From positions 7,501 to 71,500 of the forward strand of contig NW_027125834.1 of the NCBI RefSeq assembly GCF_037325665.1: DNA of 64,000 bases, given 5' to 3'. Both the position numbers and the translations under genes were made by a program. Of this stretch, positions 55,459 through 64,000 are shown in pieces; the first letter of the stretch is position 1; each line of letters starts with the position of its first letter. The notes below the pieces were generated by a model. The model searched no databases and was not told the origin of the DNA. It saw nothing but the letters and a program-made list of their open reading frames with translations. The stretch is from Littorina saxatilis. Lineage: Eukaryota > Mollusca > Gastropoda > Littorinimorpha > Littorinidae.

Positions 55459-56589
55459 TATAGATAGATATATGAACAGGAAGTTGATGGTTTGCCTTGA
55501 GCATTATCTCCCCCTGATAGAACGGCCATGTTGGATGGAATTCAAACTTCTTTGTGACAGCAGCTCTGTAAATGTTAAGCAGAAAATCAGTGAAAGAGCA
55601 GGACTTAAATGCAGAATTCTTACAGAAATGATTTGACTTGATGTATGAACATGTGAAGAGAATGTTTTTATCATGCTGATGTTTTTGGGTCAACAGCTTG
55701 ACAGGTTTGTGTTTTTATTGAAAATCCAATTTCCCTCCATTACTGTATTGTTTTTGCTCTAGTTCTGGTTCTGCCTGCATGGTGATCAGTGATCTTAATG
55801 AGATCTGTTTTTTTTTCCTCAAACTGAAAAAAAATTCAGTAAAGATATATCCAGATAAGGTATTTTACCGTTGGATTCATTATAATTCAAAGTCAAGACA
55901 GTTTAGTTGGGTTAAGCAGGTCATTTTTGCTGTTATTTCCCTTGTAAACACAAATGTAGGTCAAGGTCGTGTGTTTAGTATGAGACCTGTAAGTGTCATA
56001 TATGAGGCATATAAGGGAAATGTAGGTTTCATATAAGATTCTTATAAGTTTCATATATATATGAACATTTCATATAAGAGACCTATAGGTTTCATATAGG
56101 AGAATATAAGGTTCACATAAGAGACCTATATATATGAGTTCAGGTTATAGGTTTCATATTTGATTCATATAAGTTTCTAATAAGAATTTACCTCATTTGC
56201 ATTTAAAATACCTATAAGCCACATATATGATTCTGTCATATAAGAATCTTATATGAAATGGGGTCCAATTTCTTATAAGTTCATTTCGTACGGGGAATGA
56301 CAAAAATACCATAAACTACCAGTATCGAATAAACGCCCAACCCCAACTTTGGGCCGAAAACTGTGCCTAGGGCATACTTACCTAGTAAGCGCCATGCACC
56401 CACCATTTCTGGATTAATGATGTCACTCATACACTATGTCCACCCCTGGGGTATAAGTCAAGTAAAGTGTGCCTTTGATCGTGGTGACATAGGAGTACTG
56501 TACTCCAGTCTTGCTAAAGTGAAACTGAATTCAGCAGTTTACTGCAGTCTTGCATATAAGGGCACAAGATTGAGTGTGATGTCTTTTCC

Positions 56590-56690
56590 ACCAGGAAATC
56601 CAACCATTCCCTGTATACAGGAAAAGCACCCACAGGAAGTCCACCTACAGGAAATGCACCCAGTTTGGGTCGAATTAGACCCCCTTCTGA
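56590..56690. repeat. 15-bp tandem units related to the 63011-63295 foldback
   Basis: Units of the form ACAGGAAnnnCACCC (56618-56664), followed by TTTGGGTCGAATTAGACCCC. The same order occurs in the right arm of the foldback at 63236-63295. Confidence 0.65.
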
Positions 56691-56858
56691 GGATGAAAGT
56701 CGCTTGTTCATTTCAATGCTTGTTATTCTCTCAGGTGCCAGGAGAAAAGGTTCCGTACAACTCTCGCTTACTCTATTACACATGTCGTATGCATTAAGAG
56801 CGATTACTTCCCTTTGGTTATTTGATATTTGTTATCCTTTAAAATGTCTTCATTGCAG

Positions 56859-57018
56859 ATGAATCCAGGCCAGGGAGAGTGCCTTCTAAAGGTCCGGGGC
56901 AGCCAGCATTCGACATTACCGAAGAAATGCTGTTTAAGTTTCTAAAGGACGGATTAACAGTGGCACAAATGGCATGTGAGCTGCATGTGAGCAAGAGTAC
57001 CATAAAACGAAGACTGAG
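56859..57018 (+). CDS. HTH-domain exon (internal)
   Basis: Acceptor TTCATTGCAG before 56859, donor CTGAG/GTCAGT after 57018. It encodes ESRPGRVPSKGPGQPAF, then DITEEMLFKFLKDGLTVAQM and ACELHVSKSTIKRRLR. This matches a helix-turn-helix that precedes an integrase-like core in many uncharacterised invertebrate and fish proteins (GRPxxxI...L...G.t...IA..lgvS..Tv.RRm). It is phase 1 at the left and phase 2 at the right. The upstream exon is not identified. It could be a host regulator or a domesticated transposon protein; the integrase part is not in the window. Confidence 0.6.
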
Positions 57019-57085
57019 GTCAGTATTAGCTTTAATGCTCGTCGTTAGTTTGAGGTATTTTTTTTCACTAAAAAACAACAAAGAA

Positions 57086-58696
57086 ACAAGTCGCGTAAGG
57101 CGAAATTACTACATTTAGTCAAGCTGTGAAACTCACAGAATGAAACTGAACGCACTGCATCTTTTTTTTACAATGACCATAGTCCGCCGCTTGTGCAAAA
57201 CGGAGTGAAACTGACGAGCCTGTTCAGCGCGGTAGTGGTTTCGCTGTGCTGCATAGCACGCTTTTCTATATCTCTATTCTTTTTAACTTTCTGAGCGAGT
57301 TTTTAATCCAAACATATCAAATCTATATGTTTTTTGGAATCAGGAACCGGCAAGGAATAAGATGAAATTGTTTTTAAATCAATTTCGGAAATTTAATTTT
57401 GATAATAATTTTTATATTTTTAATTTTCAGAGCTTGTCTTTAATCCAAATATAAGATATTTACAGTAGTACCTGCCATATCCGGTCACCCATTAGTCATT
57501 GCAAAGGTGACCGCAAATATCAGGTGGCCGTTCATTACAGGCCCCCTCCTCCTCCAAAAAACCCCCAAAAACACGATCAAGTTTTCATGAAGAAAAGAAA
57601 GCGATCATCCACGAGCCGCCGATTCATTGTCTCTGTTAGTTTTGCTTTCGTTTATACATCTTAATTATTTGCGTGTTTAACTCGATCGTCCTGGCTAAGC
57701 TATTGTTTCGTATGTTTCTATGTGTGTTGTTTGGATTATTATATATGTATTTGAGTGTCAGATAAACAAGTGTTTCAAACTCACATCAGCTGTGATCGAT
57801 CCGGAAGTGACTGCCGTAAATGTACATGTATGCGCATGTCTGTATTTACAGTTTGCGCATGCGTAAGTATTCATGTTGTCTGCTCGTGCTGTGCCGTCTG
57901 TGCACACAACACACACACACACACACACCACACACCGTCACACACACACACAGCTTTATTAACAGGCGATACATGTGTTAACAGTTATAGAAAGTGGACA
58001 GGTGCTGATTTCTAACGGCCAGATAGCAGGTGGGAGGTGGGTGGGCTGGGAGAGCCACAGGCGCTCGCCCGCGAAAGTGACAAGTGGCCGTTAAGTGGCC
58101 GCTCCTGTCGAGTAAGAGGGGCACCTTAGGGCAAAAATCAGTGACCGTTGACCGCGTCAGACAGGTTAACGGCCATTAAGAGTCAATTATAGAAGGAAAA
58201 CTCATTAGTCATGGGAAAGCTGGCCGCTCCGGGCAGGTTCACGCCCACGAAAGGGCCGGAAATGGAAGGGACTACTGTAATAAAAAAAATAATTTTAATT
58301 ACAAGTTTCCGATTTTTAATGACCAAACTCACTCATTAGTTTTTAAGCCACCAAGCTGAAATGCAATACCAAACCCCGGCCTTCGTCGAAGATTGCTTTG
58401 CCAAAATTTCAATCAATTTAATTGAAAAATGAGGGTGTGACAGTACCGCCTCAACTTTTACAAAAAGCCGGATATGACGTCATCAAAGGTATTTATCGAA
58501 AAAATGAAAAAACGTCCGGGGATATCATACCCAGGAACTCTCATGTCAAATTTCATAAAGATCGGTCCAGTAGTTTAGTCTGAATCGCTCTACACACACA
58601 CACAGACACACACACACACACACACATACACCACGACCCTCGTCTCGATTCCCCCCTCTATGTTAAAACATTTAGTCAAAACTTGACTAAATGTAA
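57086..58696. mobile_element. Repeat C: ACAAGTCGCGTAAGG element
   Basis: Begins ACAAGTCGCGTAAGGCGAAA and TACATTTAGTCAAGC, and ends CTTGACTAAATGTAA, the reverse complement of the TTACATTTAGTCAAG part near the start. It closely matches 59994-60938 except for the pogo-like insertion and a small deletion beside it. No coding capacity. A CA-repeat lies near the 3' end. Confidence 0.85.
57463..58277. mobile_element. P1: pogo/Tigger-like non-autonomous element
   Basis: 815 bp with ends CAGTAGTACCTGCCATATCC and, inverted, CAGTAGTCCCTTCCATTTCC. It is flanked by TA on both sides (57461-57462, 58278-58279), the target of Tc1/mariner/pogo elements. Repeat D lacks it. No transposase was seen. Confidence 0.85.
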
Positions 58697-59005
58697 AAAG
58701 AGATGTTGAGATACGTGGCCTTGGATTTAAATTTAAAGAAAAGAAAAGAAAACAGTGAAAACAATATGATAATGTGTAATAAATCACTTAGTTCACAAAA
58801 GATAGAACAGAAATAACAAGGTAATGTAAGATTATCAAAGTGAGTGAAATGCAGGCTTTGAAGTGCTTCACTTGTAACATGTGAAAATTACAGTCAATGA
58901 TTTAATTTGAAACAGATTTCAATATATGAAATATACTTGACGCACCAAAATTTAATGTCTCATAATTCCTTTAGAGTGTGTTCATTTTACTTTTTGTGTG
59001 TGCAG

Positions 59006-59122
59006 TGTGTTCAACATTTCCACCCGTAAACCTCCCACTGATACCAGCAAAGAAGTAGATGACAGTTGCTCAGTTGATGCGTCAGGTCCTTGTGATGCAG
59101 AGGAAGGAATGCTGAACATAAA
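59006..59122 (+). CDS. Second exon of the HTH gene
   Basis: Starts after GTGTGTGCAG and ends AACATAAA/GTAAGG. Joined to 57018 in phase 2, it keeps the frame open: RRLRSVFNISTRKPP, then DTSKEVDDSCSVDASG and EEGMLNIK. Both junction phases agree, which supports real exons. The Ser/Asp-rich linker is of no recognisable family. Downstream exons are not found before the window end. Confidence 0.55.
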
Positions 59123-59993
59123 GTAAGGCTCATAATCTGAAATGTAACCCTTTTCCTCCTCAGAGAATCATGCTGTCTCCTTTACAGTTCTGAGATTTAA
59201 CTGAATGCTCTAATGAAGCAATTTAGGCGTCTTTATTTACATATTATGCCATCTTTTGGCAGGAAACGGGGGATAGCGATTTTCCTGATTGATTAATGTG
59301 GTTGTTACTGGATCTACACATGGATTATCCAGCAGGCGATATTTGGTACTCTGGCAGGCATTGGGAGCTGTTCTAAGTATAGCTCTAAAGCCAGTTCATA
59401 AAAGCACCAAAGATTTCTTAGCGAACAGTGTTGGACAAAATGTTTGCATGGTCATGCATTTATTTGCAAACACTGTACTGTGAATATTTGTTGTCGAATG
59501 TCACATATTTGTTCTGTCTGGTTAAAATCGAATTAGCAAGGGCGTAAATTGTGATTAAAAAAAGTCTGACACGATGAAAGAGAAATGGTAAATGTTGGCA
59601 CACAGTTCCAGCATCTGTGATTAGCTCTAGATACAAAAGCCTTGTGTAACAGGGTGATGCAGAAGTCCCACTTTCACAGCAGCTCCTCTGCACAGACGGA
59701 GTTGTCTGCCAGCCTTGGGCGTGAGCTATTTAAAGTAGCTCTTGCTTCTCATAGGTTGATAGACAGCACACCCGTGAGATGCTAAGAGCTGTTTGTGATA
59801 GGGTCCGGCTGCTGGTGTCTCCTGAAATGCTTTTGCGAAATTCACATAGCAGATTTCCATAGGGGTATTAACTTAGCCTGAACTGACACTCCTGTTTGAC
59901 TGGCTTTGCCTCCAAACATGATTCCAGTGTTTCACACACTTGGTTACACACGTAAGAGAGGTTAGCAGAGGCATTATAAATGAAGAGAAGATG
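59123..59993. other. Presumed next intron, nothing recognised
   Basis: Starts with the donor GTAAGG. No further exon or repeat family recognised before repeat D. Confidence 0.4.
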
Positions 59994-60835
59994 AACAAGT
60001 CGCGTAAGGCGAAAATACAACATTTAGTCAAGCTCAGTCGAACTCACAGAATGAAACTGAACGCAAAGCATTTTTTCCGCAAGACCGTACACTCGTAGCA
60101 TCGTCTGTCCACCGCTCGTGGCAAAGGCAGTGAAATTAACAATACAGAAAAGCGCGGTAGCGGTTGCACTGAGGAGGATAGCCCGCTTTTCTATATCTCT
60201 ATTCTTTTTAACTCTCTGAACGTGTTTTTAATCCAAACATATCATATCTATATGTTTTTGGAATCAGGAACGGACAAGGAATAAGATGAAATTGTTTTTA
60301 AATCGATTTCGGAAATTTAATTTTAATCATAATTTTTATATTTTTAATTTTCAGAGCTTGTTTTTAATCCGAATATAACATAATTATATGTTTTTGGAAT
60401 CAGAAAATGATGAAGAATACGATAAACGTAATTTTAGATCGTTTTATAAAAAAATAATTTTAATTACAATTTTCAGATTTTTAATGACCAAAGTCATTAA
60501 TTAAATTTTAAGCCTCCAAGCTGAAATGCAATACCAAAGTCCGGCCTTCGTCAAAGATTGCTTTGCCAAAATTTCAATCAATTTTATTGAAAAATGAGGG
60601 TGTGACAGTGCCGCCTCAACTTTTACAAAATGCCGGATATGACGTCATCAAAGACATTTATGGAAAAAAAGAAAAAAATGTCTGGAGATATTATACCCAG
60701 GAACTCTCATGAAACATTTCATAAAGATCGGTCCAGTAGTTTTCTCTGAATCGCTCTTCACACACACACACACAGACACCCGTCGCGATATAACCTTCGT
60801 AATTGCAAACGACGTTAAACACAAAATAAAGAAAG

Positions 60836-60873
<38 letters not shown>

Positions 60874-60938
60874 CCTGACCCTCGTCTCGATTCCCCCCTC
60901 TATGTTAAAACATCAAGTCAAAACTTGACTAAATGTAA
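59994..60938. mobile_element. Repeat D: second ACAAGTCGCG element
   Basis: Same family as 57086-58696, with the same ends. A ~60-bp piece (60779-60838, GTCGCGATATAACCTTCGTA...GACGTTAAACAC plus AAAGAAAG tail) is inserted in its CA repeat and looks like the 3' end of another SINE. P2 abuts its right terminus. Confidence 0.85.
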
Positions 60939-60940
60939 TA

Positions 60941-62085
60941 CAGTGGAACCCCTCACAAGGACCCCCCTCTCTAACGACTACCCCGCCACAACAACCCTTT
61001 TTTTTTGTAACCGATGTGTTTCCTTATACAGTTGTCACCAGTGTAGCGACCACCCCGCTCTAACGTCTAAGGACCGACCTAACAGCTTGTGTAACGACTT
61101 TGTCAGACAAAGCCAAGACTCTCAGTCAGCTTAACGCATCACTGACAAACCGGTTATAACCAGTTATAACCGTCTCGCGTAAGCAAAGGCACTAAACCAC
61201 TCAGAGGTGCAGAGGTGTGATGGTTGGGTGGGCTGAGTAAACATCACAAACCAATCATCGAGAAAACAAACTCACGTGACCAACATACACCGTTCAACTC
61301 AGTCAGAATAGACAGTCTTTGGACAGAAGAGCAGTGGAGATCGACATGGCGTCTACAAATAAAATAAAATATTTCACTCTCGAAAATCGAGTGAATGTTG
61401 TGAGACACAAAAAGGGAGAAACTGCCATCGCGATTGCAAAAAGTCTTGATGTTGGAAAATCGCAAATTCAAAGAATTATCCAAGACTAAGAAAACATTCT
61501 GAAAAGGTGGGAAAGTGGTGACAATGCCGATCGAATGCGATCAAAGCGGCAGAAGACAACATACTCTGACGTAAATGAAAAGGTTTGGGATTGGTTCCTG
61601 GCTGCCAGAAAAAAGAATTTTCCGATCTGCGTGTGCGGCGAGATCAAAGGCAGGTCCATTGTGATAGCTGGGTGGCCTTGTTTATAGACACTGACCTTCT
61701 TCCCTGGGGTCATTGACCCAGTTTTAGCTATGAGAGGTGGTTCCCCTTTCATATCTGAGAGAGGAAACACTTCCTGCACCCGGGTCAGTAACCGAGTTTA
61801 ACCTATGGGGAGTTTAACCTATGGGGCGGTCTCTTTGATGTCTTGAGAGGAAACTTGGCCAGGGTAGTACATGCACCAGAACTGGTGGACACCAAGGACA
61901 ATGTCAAACATGAAATCGAAGCAGTTTGCTTGAGGAAACGGTCGTCAGCAACTCAAACTTTTTTTTAAGAAAATCTTACTTTTTTTGTGGGCCCCTGACC
62001 CCGCCCCCTCCCTCTGTAAGGACCCCCCTCCATAAGGACCGATTTTTGTCAACATTTTCAAGGTCGCTAGAGAGGGGTTCCACTG
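60941..62085 (+). mobile_element. P2: pogo/Tigger-like element with transposase remnant
   Basis: 1145 bp, ends CAGTGGAACCCCTCACAAGG and inverted CAGTGGAACCCCTCTCTAGC. TA flanks at 60939-60940 and 62086-62087. It inserted exactly at the TA where repeat D ends. It encodes the N-terminal part of a pogo-type transposase. The rest of the gene, including the DDE core, is missing. Confidence 0.9.
61346..61640 (+). pseudogene. Pogo-type transposase N-terminus (CENP-B-like HTH)
   Basis: ATG at 61346. KIKYFTLENRVNVVRHKKGE, TAIAIAKSLDVGKSQIQRII form the first (psq-type) HTH. A TAA at 61487-61489 follows, then the frame continues with NILKRWESGDNADRMRSKR, QKTTYSDVNEKVWDWFLAAR and NFPIC, the CENP-B DNA-binding second HTH. 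In pogo/Tigger elements and CENP-B these helices bind the terminal repeats. The catalytic DDE domain is absent, so the gene is broken. Confidence 0.85.
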
Positions 62086-62100
62086 TAATAAAAAGACCCC

Positions 62101-62207
62101 AAAATACTGCACTCGCTTGTAAATAAAGATGATACAAATCACAATGTTTGACCCTAGGGTGGAATATTGTGATTTGTATCTTCGTTAACACGTGAGTGCA
62201 GTATTTT
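62101..62207. repeat. 107-bp foldback hairpin
   Basis: Arms 62101-62145 and 62166-62207 are nearly exact reverse complements (AAAATACTGCACTC.../...GAGTGCAGTATTTT). It lies between P2 and P3. Confidence 0.88.
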
Positions 62208-63010
62208 TGTGTATTTTTATTTCTCGCTCTCACACGCTATCACTATTGTACTGCTTTCGAAGAGAAGATGAGTTGTGAAAAATCTTGTTCAAACATTACA
62301 TGGAAGAGTCTGATGAAACTTAAGACATACCAGTTAAAGCCCCAGTCTGCCTCAAATGGTTTACAGAATGATTTAAATCTTCCCATGAAAAAAGCAGTTC
62401 TAACCTTATCGAACACACTTGCAATAACATTTAATACAGTGGAACCTCCCGTAACGACCTCTCCCAAGAACGACCCCCTCGTTTTGCCGACCGAATTTCT
62501 CGACACGGATGCTTTTCACACTGTAACTAACTTCCCAAGAACGACGTCCTCCTTTTTTTCCGACTAACGACCTGCTAACTTAGGGTCAATAACGACTTTG
62601 ACCTTGTAACCAGTGAGTGTCAAAGTTCGTAATTACGCAGCACACGTGGAACACGCACGCCATTAGTCACGCATCAAGAGTCAGGGGAGGTTGTCTGTAG
62701 TTAGTAGTGCGTGCAAGTCAATTGGCCCACGGCTGTCATCTTCTCACCTATTGCTGTCACAATGGATTGACTGCCCTCGAAGTAAGGGGGGGGGGGGGGG
62801 GGGAGGGGGATGGGAGGGGTTGGGTAGGGGCAGTTAGAACGACAACTCAATAATGAATTGCTGTGTACGTATTCTGTGAGTGTGTGCTCACCAACTGAGA
62901 CCTCGGGTCAATGACCCATACTTGCCAATGAGCAAGTTTTACCTATGGGACGGTCTCCTTTGATGTCTGAGAGGAAACTCTTCCTGTCCCAGGTTACAGT
63001 CACTGACGCT

Positions 63011-63295
63011 GATGGGGTCTATGTCGACCAAAAGAGTGGGATTCCCTGTAGGTGGAGTTCCTGGAGGGGGATTGATTTAGTTCCTGTAGCATATCGCTGA
63101 AAGTCATGTGATGCTTGGCGACATCGGTAGAATTTGATGTTTTTCAATCTTTTTTGATATTTCTTAGAAATTCGAGTATGGTTTGCAAGTTTTATTGAAA
63201 AACTCCACCCTGTGGGATTCCCTGTATACAGGGAATCCCCTCCAGGAACTCCACCTACAGGGAATCCCACTCTTTTGGTCGACATAGACGCCATC
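63011..63295. repeat. Foldback with ~59-bp arms inside P3
   Basis: Arms 63011-63070 and 63236-63295 are reverse complements with one or two mismatches. Each contains GTCGACCAAAAGAGTGGGAT. The right arm is built of 15-bp units (ACAGGGAATCCCnC). Confidence 0.9.
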
Positions 63296-63347
63296 AGCGA
63301 CACTGACCTTCTTACCCGGGGTCAATCACCAAGTTTTATTTATGAGA

Positions 63348-63359
63348 CCGCGCGCGCGC

Positions 63360-63395
<36 letters not shown>
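63348..63395. repeat. (CG)n(TG)n microsatellite
   Basis: CG run passing into about 16 TG units. Confidence 0.95.
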
Positions 63396-63397
<2 letters not shown>

Positions 63398-63623
63398 AGT
63401 CTGCCAGTCTGTGCGCTGGTGTATGCACGTACATCATGCTTATCCATATGCACATCAAATGGGAACAAACATAGGATAAGGGACACAACTTTCAAGACTG
63501 AACTGCCCAACAGTTGCCACCCCTGTAAACAAAATGATACCTCCCAAACTCCCAATAAAGACCCCTCCTTTTTACGACTGATTTTTCTGGACATATTCAA
63601 GGTCGTTAGGAGGTTTTACTGTA

Positions 63624-64000
63624 GCATTAAATGACACAGTTCGTTTGAATGGCTATTTCGCTTGCCAAAACCACACACCAGTTTTCGTGGTTTATCTAAC
63701 CCCTGAGCCGTCGTCGACCCGTGTGATCCACTTTCCTTTTTTTCACAATTTAGTTTTCAGTTTGTGATTTCAATGCGACACGCTGTATCTGCAATTGCAC
63801 TTTATTGTGTACCTCTAAATCTAAAATGCAACAAACGGCTGCGAGTCACACAAACTTATTGGCGGCGGTTCAGTGGCTTCAAAGAAGCAGGCGTTATGCA
63901 GAAAATTTGTCTGCTTGGGCAAACAAAACCTTGCGTGAACTCCTTCCGGGCTCCCTTTTTCAAAACTTTCAAAAATTCGAGTTGTACTGATCTTGTCTTG
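63624..64000. other. Window end, nothing recognised
   Basis: No supported gene or repeat. A 61-residue frame at 63805-63990 has no recognisable feature. Confidence 0.5.

Larger units (their letters stand above)
54153..56294. mobile_element. TIR element CCCGCACGAAATGAAC with TTATAAG subrepeats
   Basis: The ends are inverted repeats: CCCGCACGAAATGAAC at the left and CCCGTACGAAATGAAC (minus sense) at the right. Next to each end are dense short repeats of CTTATAAGAAAC and TTCATATAAG in both orientations (54160-54300 and 55980-56280). No transposase was seen. Its middle holds two inverted copies of another repeat. No duplication of the flanks could be fixed. Confidence 0.75.
57019..59005 (+). other. 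Intron of the HTH gene filled by nested repeats
   Basis: Runs from donor GTCAGT to acceptor TTTTTGTGTGTGCAG. It contains repeat C (57086-58696), which itself holds a pogo-like element (57463-58277). The remainder (58697-59005) shows nothing. Confidence 0.6.
62437..63621. mobile_element. P3: pogo/Tigger-like element, non-autonomous
   Basis: 1185 bp with ends CAGTGGAACCTCCCGTAACG and inverted CAGTAAAACCTCCTAACGAC. TA flanks at 62435-62436 and 62622-62623 plus 1000, i.e. right flank 63622-63623. It shares internal blocks with P2 (ACCTATGGGACGGTCTCC, GAGAGGAAAC), so both derive from related parents. It contains a G run (62787-62802), a foldback and a CG/TG microsatellite. No transposase was found. 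Confidence 0.85.

Overview
The window looks like invertebrate nuclear DNA, most likely from a gastropod mollusc (inference). It is AT-rich, intron-bearing and full of CA/GT and CT microsatellites. It carries tRNA-headed SINEs with AGAAG or AACAAATAAAC tails, I/Nimb-like LINEs with an RNase H domain, and short inverted-repeat DNA elements. There are no prokaryotic operons, tRNA or rRNA genes, or CRISPR arrays. Assembly gap: 23047-23246 (200 N).

Layout. 191-3538: minus-strand LTR-retrotransposon fossil with a Gag-like stretch. 3617 to about 10840: minus-strand, apparently full-length two-ORF LINE (L1) whose ORFs overlap in a TAATG stop-start. About 12041-21881: a related but decayed plus-strand LINE (L2). 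It has an internal inversion in ORF1, a ~1 kb insertion in its 3' coding end, repeated modules in its 3' UTR and a TIR element (F1) in its tail. 21890-26470: a host-like Gln/Gly-rich gene, broken by the gap, with a SINE in its 3' UTR. 28240-28659: a second element of the F1 family inside a CA repeat. 29505-29816: an intact SINE with a perfect 13-bp duplication. 29830-36360: a minus-strand LINE copy (L3) of the L2 subfamily, split by a Helitron/Helentron-like insertion (30561-32648) and by a TTAA(A)-flanked insertion (33104-35780) that carries a P2X7-C-like ORF. 39001-46390: a large palindrome with ~2 kb arms. Its left arm has three extra insertions, one holding a THAP-domain exon, and the right arm preserves the empty sites. 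46740-49978: a LINE fragment, a region with a recurring 20-nt motif, and a repeat rich in TCAAGGTCA. 51614-51838: a possible small secreted cysteine-rich peptide. 52416-52809: a second SINE with a perfect 12-bp duplication. 54153-56294: a TIR element containing two inverted copies of another repeat. 56859-59122: two phase-compatible exons of an HTH-domain gene. The intron between them holds a 1.6 kb repeat carrying a pogo-like insertion. 59994-63621: a second copy of that repeat followed by two pogo/Tigger-like elements, one with a CENP-B-type transposase N-terminus.

The window is therefore mainly a nest of transposable elements around two or three host-like genes. Repeated families serve as each other's empty-site references, so several insertions can be dated relative to each other and bounded almost to the base. 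The most unusual items are the P2X7-C-like ORF inside the TTAA-flanked insertion, the hairpin-ended AT-target insertion with a peptidase-like fragment, the two-sided palindrome, and the UAAUG coupling kept in two diverged LINE copies.
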